Positions 1 to 5,602 of a stretch of 9,943 bases of DNA are shown piece by piece. The notes beneath the pieces are model-generated. The model was not told the DNA's origin, made no database searches, and worked only from the letters and a program-made list of their open reading frames with translations. The number at the start of each line of letters is the position of its first letter. Positions within the stretch are counted from its first letter, which is position 1. Origin of the DNA: SLRI01 sp964528705 (lineage in GTDB: Bacteria > Pseudomonadota > Alphaproteobacteria > Geminicoccales > Geminicoccaceae); the NCBI GenBank assembly GCA_964528705.1, contig CAZGUW010000179.1:1-9943 (forward strand). The letters run 5' to 3'. The translations under genes and the position numbers were made by a program.

Positions 1-918
1 ATCGACGGCATCCGCGTCGCTGCGGCTGCCCTTGCGGGCGCTCTTGCCGTCCTCCTCGCCGACGGCGGAGAGGTCGGCGTCGAAGACAAGCCTTTCGGTG
101 CCGGCGAGCGCGAGGAAACGGCGGCCGCGCGCCCGTCCGATGAGCGTGAGGCCCGCCTGTCGTGCCAGCTCGACGCCCCAGGCGGTGAAGCCGGAGCGCG
201 AAACGAGGATCGGTATCCCCATCTGCACGGTCTTGATGACCATCTCCGAGGTCAGGNNNNNNNNNNGGCGGCCGGTCGTGTAGAAAATCTTTTCGCCGGC
301 CGTGAGGCCGTGGCGGAACATATAGCCGGCGATCTTGTCGACCGCGTTGTGGCGGCCGACGTCCTCCATGTAGAGCAGGACGTCCGGGCCCTCGCAGAGG
401 GCGCAGCCGTGGATGGCGCCGGCCTCGAGATAGAGCGAGGGGCAGGTGTTGATGGTCTTCGTGAGCGCATAGAGCCAGCTCGTCCGGAGGACGGCATCGG
501 GCGGCAGACGCACCTCGTCGAACTTCTCCATCAGGTCGCCGAAGACGGTGCCCTGCGCGCAGCCGGAGGTGCGCACCTTCTTCTTCAGCTTCTCCTCGTA
601 GTCGGTGGCGCGCTCGGTGCGGACCACGACGGTCTCGAGGTCCTCGTCATAGTCGATGCCGGTGATCCGGTCGTCCGGCCGCAGCATGTTCTGATTGAGG
701 AGGTAGCCGACGGCCAGATGGTCGGGATGGTCGCCGATCGTCATCATCGTGACGATCTCCTGGCCGTTGAGGAAAAGGGTGAGCGGCCGCTCGTGGATCA
801 CCCGGGTCTCGACCGCGCGGCCCTTGTGGTCGACCCCGCTGACCGGTCGCGTCAGACGCGGGTCGGCGGGATCGGGCAGGACCAGGCTGCGCTGGAGGCC
901 CGTCGCGTCGGTCGCCAT
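1..918 (-). CDS. fdhD: Formate dehydrogenase accessory sulfurtransferase FdhD (3' end outside window)
   Basis: FdhD carries sulfur from the cysteine desulfurase to the molybdenum cofactor of formate dehydrogenase, in the cytoplasm, and is needed for formate dehydrogenase activity. The reading frame shows the family blocks in order: TSGCAQGT (about 118-125), TINTCPSLYLEAGAIHGCALC (ending near 175), MEDVGRHNAVDKIAGYM, FYTTGR, LTSEMV, and SRSGFTAWGVELARQAG. The cysteine at the family's catalytic position is C120, but the usual CxxC partner is a glycine (C120-A-Q-G123). A separate C172-A-L-C175 pair is present. ATG at 918 is preceded by GAGGAGG with 8 bases of spacing, which supports this start. 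The frame is still open at base 1 after 306 codons, including four codons spanning the N gap. The tail is charged and low in complexity, so the stop is probably close. The neighbouring formate dehydrogenase genes would lie to the left, outside the window. Family assignment is secure. Confidence 0.95.
   Translation of the reverse strand, partial: MATDATGLQRSLVLPDPADPRLTRPVSGVDHKGRAVETRVIHERPLTLFLNGQEIVTMMTIGDHPDHLAVGYLLNQNMLRPDDRITGIDYDEDLETVVVRTERATDYEEKLKKKVRTSGCAQGTVFGDLMEKFDEVRLPPDAVLRTSWLYALTKTINTCPSLYLEAGAIHGCALCEGPDVLLYMEDVGRHNAVDKIAGYMFRHGLTAGEKIFYTTGRXXXXLTSEMVIKTVQMGIPILVSRSGFTAWGVELARQAGLTLIGRARGRRFLALAGTERLVFDADLSAVGEEDGKSARKGSRSDADAVD
257..266. other. 10-base N assembly gap inside fdhD
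   Basis: Ten unspecified bases lie between the FdhD residues read as TTGR and LTSEMV. With one known base on each side, the gap makes four unreadable codons where the family, as I know it, has none. The frame is the same on both sides. The length of exactly ten suggests a fixed-size scaffold placeholder rather than measured sequence. Confidence 0.9.
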
Positions 919-941
919 GCGGGCCGCCTCCTCGTGCAACA

Positions 942-971
942 GTGATACCCCTTTGCAATCTGGGTTGTCGC
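942..971 (-). promoter_or_regulatory. Weak candidate promoter for fdhD
   Basis: On the minus strand GCGACA (966-971; 4 of 6 matches to TTGACA) is followed after 18 bases by TATCAC (942-947; 4 of 6 to TATAAT). It lies 24 bases upstream of the fdhD start. This is a pattern match only. The region between the divergent fdhD and penicillin-binding protein genes is 121 bases and must hold a promoter for each, but I see no strong site for the plus-strand gene. Confidence 0.2.
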
Positions 972-1039
972 AGGCCGCTTGCAATGCGCCGGTGCCGCTG
1001 CGATCAAGCCACGCTCGACAGGATCGCACTGCGGGAGCG

Positions 1040-2944
1040 ATGGCGAAACGTTCGAACGGCAAGGCGCCGGCGAAGCCGCGGCGCGGCCTCTTCAGGCGGC
1101 TGGTGCGATTGCTGCCGGCGCTCCTCGTGGCATCCATGGTCGTCTGGGTCGGGCTCTTCGTCGCCTACGCGCCCGAGCTGCCGGACACGGATGCGCTCTT
1201 CAACGATGCCCGCCAGGCACGGGTGACGCTGATCGCGGCCGACGGGACCGTGCTGGCGGAGCGCGGGGCCAGCGGCACGGCCTTCGTGCAGCTCGGCGAG
1301 GTGAGCCCGGTCCTGCGCGATGCCGTGATCGCCACCGAGGACCGGCGGTTCTACAGTCATTTCGGGCTCGACGTGCGCGGCACGCTGCGGGCCCTCGTCA
1401 GCAACCTGCGGGCCGGCGGGGTGGTGGCGGGCGGCAGCACGCTGACCCAGCAGCTGGCGAAGAACCTCTTCCTCACACCTGACCGCTCGCTCAGGCGCAA
1501 GATCCAGGAGCTGATCCTGGCGTTCTGGCTCGAGGCGCGGCTGAGCAAGGACCAGATTCTCGAGCTCTACCTCAACCGCGTCTATCTCGGCGCCGGCGCC
1601 TACGGGGTCGAGGCGGCAGCACAGCGCTATTTCGGCAAGCCGGCGGCCCGCGTCGATCTCGCCGAGGCGGCGCTGCTCGCCGGCCTGCTGCAGGCGCCGT
1701 CGCGCCTGGCACCTACGGTCGACCTGGATCGCGCCAACCGCCGGGCTTCGACCGTGCTTCGGCTGATGGTCGAGACCGGCAAGATCACGGCCGAAGAGGC
1801 GGCCTCGGCCCGGGCGGCGCCGGCCCGGCTGGCACCGGCCGGCGGCTCCGAGCTGGCCGGGCATTTCGTCGACTGGGTGCTCGACGGCCTGACCGAGCAT
1901 CTGGGCAAGCCCGAGACCGACTGGGTGGTGCGGACCACCCTCGATCCCCGCCTGCAGCGCGTTGCCGAAGCGGCAGTGGCGAGCCAGTTGCGGGAGCAGC
2001 CGGGGATCGAGGCGGCGGTCGTGCTGCTCGATGCGAACGGGGCGATACGGGCCATGGTGGGTGGTCGCGCCTATCGCCGCGACCGCTTCAACCGCGCCAG
2101 TGCCGGGCATCGCCAGCCCGGCTCGGCATTCAAGCCCTTCGTCTACCTGGCGGCGCTCGAGGACGGCTACAGCCCGGATGACGTGGTCGAGGACGTGCCC
2201 TTCACGATCGACGGCTGGACGCCCGGCAATCCGGGCGGCAAGCGCTATGGCAGGGTGACGCTCGACGAGGCGCTGGCGCTCTCCATCAATACGGTTGCCG
2301 TCCGCCTCGGGCAGGAGGTCGGCATGGAGGAGGTCGCCGAGCGGGCGCGGCTGCTCGGCATCACGAGCGAGCTCCGGCCGGTGCCGTCGCTGGCGCTCGG
2401 CACCTCGGAGGTCGTGCCGCTCGAGCTGACCGCGGCCTATCAGGTCTTCGCCCTGGATGGCGAGCGCCGGCCGCCCTTCGGCGTCGAGCGGGTGACCGAC
2501 GCCGCGGCGGGCGAGCTCTACGCGCATCGGGCCGTCGAGGCGCAGGTGGTGGCGCCGGAGATCGCCCGGCAGATGCGCAACATGCTGGGCAATGTCGTGC
2601 GTCGCGGCACCGGCCGGGCGGCTGCGCTGCCGGACCGGCAGGGTTTCGGCAAGACCGGCACGACGCAGGACAGCCGCGATGCCTGGTTCGTCGGCTTCGC
2701 CGGTGCCTACACGATGGGGGTCTGGGTCGGTCGCGACGACAACCGGCCGATGCCCGGCGTCTCGGGCGCCGACCTGCCGGCGCGGATCTGGCGCGAGGTG
2801 ATGGCCGAGACGGCACCCGTCGAGGTGCTGGCCGGCCTGGCGCTGCCGCAGGCGAAGCCCTCCCCGGCACGCCGTGAGGGCGACGGCTACGTGCTGCACA
2901 CGGTCAAGAGCTGGTTCGACAGGGTGCTGGGCGCCACGAACTGA
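1040..2944 (+). CDS. Bifunctional class A penicillin-binding protein (PBP1A family)
   Basis: This is a 634-residue cell-wall synthase that polymerises lipid II into glycan strands and cross-links the stem peptides, anchored in the inner membrane and facing the periplasm. The N-terminus is basic (about 3-23), followed by one membrane segment at about 24-44. The GT51 glycosyltransferase domain (about 75-235) has the ATEDRRF motif with catalytic E100, GGSTLTQQLAKNLF, and NRVYLGAGAYGVEAAAQRYFGK. The transpeptidase domain (about 310-610) has nucleophile S362 in SAFK with K365, S415-I-N417, and K538-T-G540. All catalytic motifs are therefore intact. It is shorter than E. coli PBP1A (about 850) and lacks room for a large insert domain or C-terminal extension. 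ATG at 1040 fits the basic cytoplasmic tail. Its GGGAG lies only 2 bases upstream, so the ribosome site is poor, but no better start is visible. It diverges from fdhD and nearly abuts the next, converging gene. Confidence 0.95.
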   Translation: MAKRSNGKAPAKPRRGLFRRLVRLLPALLVASMVVWVGLFVAYAPELPDTDALFNDARQARVTLIAADGTVLAERGASGTAFVQLGEVSPVLRDAVIATEDRRFYSHFGLDVRGTLRALVSNLRAGGVVAGGSTLTQQLAKNLFLTPDRSLRRKIQELILAFWLEARLSKDQILELYLNRVYLGAGAYGVEAAAQRYFGKPAARVDLAEAALLAGLLQAPSRLAPTVDLDRANRRASTVLRLMVETGKITAEEAASARAAPARLAPAGGSELAGHFVDWVLDGLTEHLGKPETDWVVRTTLDPRLQRVAEAAVASQLREQPGIEAAVVLLDANGAIRAMVGGRAYRRDRFNRASAGHRQPGSAFKPFVYLAALEDGYSPDDVVEDVPFTIDGWTPGNPGGKRYGRVTLDEALALSINTVAVRLGQEVGMEEVAERARLLGITSELRPVPSLALGTSEVVPLELTAAYQVFALDGERRPPFGVERVTDAAAGELYAHRAVEAQVVAPEIARQMRNMLGNVVRRGTGRAAALPDRQGFGKTGTTQDSRDAWFVGFAGAYTMGVWVGRDDNRPMPGVSGADLPARIWREVMAETAPVEVLAGLALPQAKPSPARREGDGYVLHTVKSWFDRVLGATN

Positions 2945-2954
2945 GCGGGCTCAG
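2941..2954. repeat. Perfect inverted repeat spanning both convergent stop codons
   Basis: CTGAGC-GG-GCTCAG is a 14-base palindromic element. One arm holds the TGA of the penicillin-binding protein and the other arm holds, on the opposite strand, the TGA of the small membrane protein. With a four-base loop it could form only a 5-bp hairpin, and no T-run follows on either strand, so it is not a convincing terminator. Confidence 0.35.
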
Positions 2955-3208
2955 GACTTGCCGCGCAAGACCCGCCAGAGATAGTGCACGAGCCAGATCG
3001 GCACCACGACGACGGCGCCGATGAAGATGTACTTCAGCGCCCACTGCACCCAGCCGCTGGCATCGCCCAGAACGTCGGTGATGCCGTCGCGTGCCCAGTA
3101 GAGAAGGTCGATCGGGTCCATGCCTAGCCAGGCGAGGGCGAGGCCGACGGCGAGCGAGGCGACGATCAGCTTGACGACGGTGGCGGTGGTGATGCGGGGC
3201 AGCGCCAA
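2951..3208 (-). CDS. Small two-helix membrane protein, DUF6460-like
   Basis: This is an 85-residue hydrophobic protein of unknown function if translated from a TTG at 3208. It has two predicted membrane segments, about 11-28 (VVKLIVASLAVGLALAWL) and about 60-78 (YIFIGAVVVVPIWLVHYLW), separated by an amphipathic loop with MDPIDLL and GWVQWALK. The layout, with one helix ending in LG(M/I)DP and a second rich in G-A-V-V-V-P-I-W-L, resembles the alphaproteobacterial DUF6460 family as I recall it; a profile search is needed to confirm. The start is uncertain. No ATG occurs between the clear upstream gene and the first helix, and the TTG has no obvious Shine-Dalgarno. In-frame ATGs further up would overlap the racemase-family gene on the other strand and are unlikely. 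It converges on the penicillin-binding protein with 6 bases between stops. It is probably transcribed divergently from the racemase-hemW operon. Confidence 0.6.
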   Translation of the reverse strand: MALPRITTATVVKLIVASLAVGLALAWLGMDPIDLLYWARDGITDVLGDASGWVQWALKYIFIGAVVVVPIWLVHYLWRVLRGKS

Positions 3209-3340
3209 GGCTCTATCGACCGATCGTGGAGAAGACGAGGAACGGCAGGAAAATGACGGGTGGCAGGCGCCCGGCGGTGCGGGATTCTGGCCGCTCGGCG
3301 TGCGCCCGGGTATAGGCAGGGCTGCAGACCTGTGCAAGTC

Positions 3341-3345
3341 GGGGA
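3341..3345 (+). promoter_or_regulatory. Ribosome binding site that fixes the GTG start of the racemase-family gene
   Basis: GGGGA lies 7 bases before GTG at 3353. An ATG at 3348 is in another frame and meets TGA after two codons, so it is a decoy. The GTG gives an N-terminus about 10 residues before the conserved VDVHCEGEIG-like block (here VAVHAEGEIGKV), which fits the family. Confidence 0.5.
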
Positions 3346-3352
3346 CCATGAC

Positions 3353-4382
3353 GTGACACGACCGCAAGAGGCGCTCCATCTCGTCGCCGTCCATGCCGAG
3401 GGCGAGATCGGCAAGGTGATCGTGGCGGGTGCCCCGGCGATCCCGGGCCGTTCGGTGCTGGAGAAGCTCGTCCATCTCAACACCGTCGATGACGGGCTCC
3501 GGCGGTTCTGCATCCTCGAGCCGCGGGGGGGGGCCGCAGGCCTCGGCGATCCTGCTCCTGGACCCGATCGAGCCCGGCACCGATGTCGGCTTCATCGTCA
3601 TGCAGCCGGATACCTGCCACGCCATGTCGGGCTCGAACGCCGTCTGCGTGACCACCGCCGTGCTGGAGACCGGGCGGGTGGCGATGCGCGAGCCGGAGAC
3701 ACGGCTCGTGCTCGACACGGCGGCGGGGCCGGTGCCGGTGATCGCGACCTGCCGCGACGGCAAGTGCGAGCGCGTGCAGCTCGACATGCCCTGGAGCTTC
3801 GTCGTCGAGGACGGGCTTTGCTTTCAGGTCGAGGGGCTGGGCCGGGTCGAGGCGGCGATCGCCTTCGGCGGGGTCTTCTACCTGCTGGTCGAGGCAGCAC
3901 CGCTCGGCCTCGAGATCGCGCCGGGCGCCGCGCGCCGGCTGGTCGATGCCGGCATGGCGATCCTCGAGGAGGCGCAGCGTCGCTGGCAACCGGTCCATCC
4001 GGAGCGGCCCGGCATCGAGGGGTTGGCCTACCTGATGTTCATGGACGAAGCTGAGGGCCGGAGGGTCAACGCGACGGTCATGCCGCCCGGGCGCATCGAC
4101 CGCTCGCCCTGCGGGACGGGCAGCTCGGCACGGCTGGCGCTGCTGCATGCCCGGGGCAGGGCGGGGGGTGATTCTGCCACCACCTTCCACTCGATCATCG
4201 GCAGCCGCTTCGAGGCCGGCATCCGGGCGCTGGGCGAAGTGGCGGGCCGGCCGGCGATCCGTCCTCGGGTGAGCGGACGGGGATGGATCTACGCCGAGGA
4301 GAAGCTCCTGGTCGATCCGCGCGATCCCTTCCTCGCCGGTCATGCTCTGGCCGATGTCTACGGTCCCGGGCTGGACCGATGA
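3353..4382 (+). pseudogene. Proline racemase-family gene (hydroxyproline epimerase / trans-3-hydroxyproline dehydratase type) with one-base frameshift
   Basis: The family acts in the cytoplasm on proline or hydroxyproline at the alpha carbon, using a pair of residues on opposite faces of the substrate. The first part reads from GTG 3353 through VAVHAEGEIGKVIVAGAP, LEKLVHLNTVDDGLRRFCILEPRGG. It then leaves the frame in a run of nine G (3525-3533). The rest continues in the next frame with PQASAILLLDPIEPGTDVGF, MSGSNAVCV, DRSPCGTGSSARLALLHARG, SIIGSRFEAGI and GWIYAEE. With eight G the two halves join cleanly as EPRGG-PQAS and give 342 residues, a normal family length. In the restored protein the first catalytic position is S92 and the second is C253. 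Ser/Cys pairs are known in members with 4-hydroxyproline epimerase or trans-3-hydroxyproline dehydratase activity, so plain proline racemase is less likely. The substrate cannot be settled here. Its stop overlaps the hemW start by ATGA. The frame break may be a sequencing error, since both halves are otherwise well conserved. Confidence 0.85.
3525..3533. repeat. Nine-G homopolymer at the frameshift
   Basis: This is an uninterrupted run of nine G in the racemase-family gene. Eight would keep the frame. It is either a sequencing or assembly miscount or a slippage-prone tract in the living cell. Confidence 0.9.
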
Positions 4383-5542
4383 GTGAACCCCGGAACATAG
4401 CGCTCTACGTCCATTGGCCATTCTGCCGGGCCAAGTGCCCCTATTGCGACTTCAACAGCCACGCGCGTGCCGATGTCGACCAGGAGCGCTGGCGCAAAGG
4501 CTTACTGGCGGAGCTCGACCATTTCGCCGCGGAGGTTGGATTCCGGCGGCTGACCTCGATCTTCTTCGGGGGCGGCACGCCATCCCTGATGCCGCCCGCG
4601 ACCACGGCTGCGGTCATCGATCGTGCCGTCGGTCATTTCGTGGCTGACCCGGCGCTGGAGATCACGCTCGAGGCCAATCCCACCTCGGTGGAGGCCGGGC
4701 GCTTTGCCGACTACCGCGCCGCCGGCGTCGATCGCGCCTCGATCGGCGTGCAGGCGCTGGACGACGGGGCGCTGAAGGCGCTCGGCCGCGAGCACGATAC
4801 CGCCGAGGCGATTGCCGCGATCGAGCTTGCCCGGCGCATCTTCCCGCGCTGGTCGTTCGACCTGATCTATGCCCGCCCGGGGCAGACCGTGTCGGCCTGG
4901 CGTGAGGAGCTCGGCCGGGTGCTCGAGCTCGCCGGCGAGCATCTCTCGCTCTACCAGCTGACCATCGAGCCGGGCACGGTCTTCCATGCACGGCAGCGGG
5001 CGGGGCTGCTCGTGACGCCGCGCGACGACCGGCAGGCGGCCCTCTTCGAGCTGACCCAGGAGCTCACCGATGCGGCCGGGTTCGGTGCTTACGAGGTTTC
5101 CAATCATGCGCGGCCCGGCGGCGCGTGCCGGCACAACCTCACCTACTGGCGCTACGAGCCCTATATCGGCATCGGCCCGGGCGCCTTCGGCCGGTTGCCG
5201 GCAGGGGCGGGGCGGGTCGGCACCGCGACGCTGCGCGCACCGGAGGCGTGGCTGCGCTCGGTCGAGCAAAGGGGGCACGGCGAGCTCGAGCGCGAGGTGC
5301 TGACGCCGGAGGATCTCGTGGTCGAGGCGCTGCTCACGGGCCTCAGGCTGGCCGAGGGCGTGCCGGAATCCAGGCTGGCGGCGCTCGATCCGGGCTGGCG
5401 GAGCCGGCTCGACTCGCGCGCCCGGTCCCGCCTCGAGAAGGCCGGGCATCTGGCGGCCGAGGCCGGCGTGTTGCGGCTGACGGAGGCCGGGCGCCTCTGC
5501 CTCGACGCGGTGCTGCGCGAGCTCGTGGCCGTGCCCGCCTGA
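4379..5542 (+). CDS. hemW: HemW, radical SAM heme chaperone (HemN-like family)
   Basis: This is a 387-residue cytoplasmic radical SAM protein of the group once called oxygen-independent coproporphyrinogen III oxidase-like and now regarded as a heme chaperone. The N-terminal YVHWPFCRAKCPYCDF carries the [4Fe-4S] cluster motif C16-x3-C20-x2-C23. The residue two positions after the last Cys is Phe (F25), as in HemW; true HemN has a fourth cysteine there. GGGTPS (64-69) is the SAM-binding glycine motif. ANPTS, GVDRASIGVQALDD and SFDLIYARPGQT follow in the usual order. HNLTYW (252-257) is the HemW heme-binding-type motif. The following GIGPGAFGR has F270 where the family usually has His (GAHGR or GAHGK). 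A C-terminal winged-helix-like segment (about 310-380) completes a normal length. ATG 4379 overlaps the upstream stop by ATGA with little Shine-Dalgarno, so translation is probably coupled. HemW is often next to an rdgB/HAM1-type gene; here a racemase-family gene takes that place. Confidence 0.93.
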   Translation: MSEPRNIALYVHWPFCRAKCPYCDFNSHARADVDQERWRKGLLAELDHFAAEVGFRRLTSIFFGGGTPSLMPPATTAAVIDRAVGHFVADPALEITLEANPTSVEAGRFADYRAAGVDRASIGVQALDDGALKALGREHDTAEAIAAIELARRIFPRWSFDLIYARPGQTVSAWREELGRVLELAGEHLSLYQLTIEPGTVFHARQRAGLLVTPRDDRQAALFELTQELTDAAGFGAYEVSNHARPGGACRHNLTYWRYEPYIGIGPGAFGRLPAGAGRVGTATLRAPEAWLRSVEQRGHGELEREVLTPEDLVVEALLTGLRLAEGVPESRLAALDPGWRSRLDSRARSRLEKAGHLAAEAGVLRLTEAGRLCLDAVLRELVAVPA

Positions 5543-5578
5543 AAAAGGGAGAGCCCCCGACCGCGCGGCCGGGGGCTC
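5542..5578 (-). terminator. Rho-independent terminator of the sugar transporter operon
   Basis: GAGCCCCCG (5551-5559) pairs with CGGGGGCTC (5570-5578). After an A-C mismatch, CCG/CGG extends the stem. Read on the minus strand the hairpin is followed by CCC and then TTTTT (complement of 5542-5546), a fair terminator placed 24 bases after the binding-protein stop. On the plus strand no T-run follows, so support for termination after hemW is weaker, although the same hairpin could serve both sides. Confidence 0.8.
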
Positions 5579-5602
5579 GTCCGTCACGTACCGTGGAGCG
5601 GG

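Noticed and set aside
749..1039. In-frame upstream extension of the PBP gene back to 749
   Set aside because: It would overlap fdhD on the other strand and adds arginine-rich, non-family sequence. The N-terminus from ATG 1040 has the expected basic tail and membrane anchor.
1004..2899. Very long open frame (631 codons) antisense to the penicillin-binding protein gene
   Set aside because: It is a shadow caused by high GC content. Its translation has no recognisable domain, while the plus strand carries all catalytic motifs of a PBP.
3285..3316. Possible promoter TTCTGG / TATAGG upstream of the racemase-family gene
   Set aside because: TATAGG is a fair -10, but the nearest -35-like sequence is poor and 20 bases away, too far for support.
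3209..3787. Long N-terminal extension of the small membrane protein up to 3787
   Set aside because: It runs antisense to conserved racemase-family sequence and has no membrane or domain pattern until the last 85 residues.
4283..4378. HemW start further upstream at 4283
   Set aside because: It would overlap the end of the racemase-family gene by about 100 bases with unconserved sequence. ATG 4379 puts the YVHWPFC block at the usual distance from the start.
5551..5578. The hairpin as a dedicated terminator of hemW
   Set aside because: No T-run follows on the plus strand; the T-run is on the minus-strand side. I assign it to the transporter operon, with a possible minor effect on hemW.
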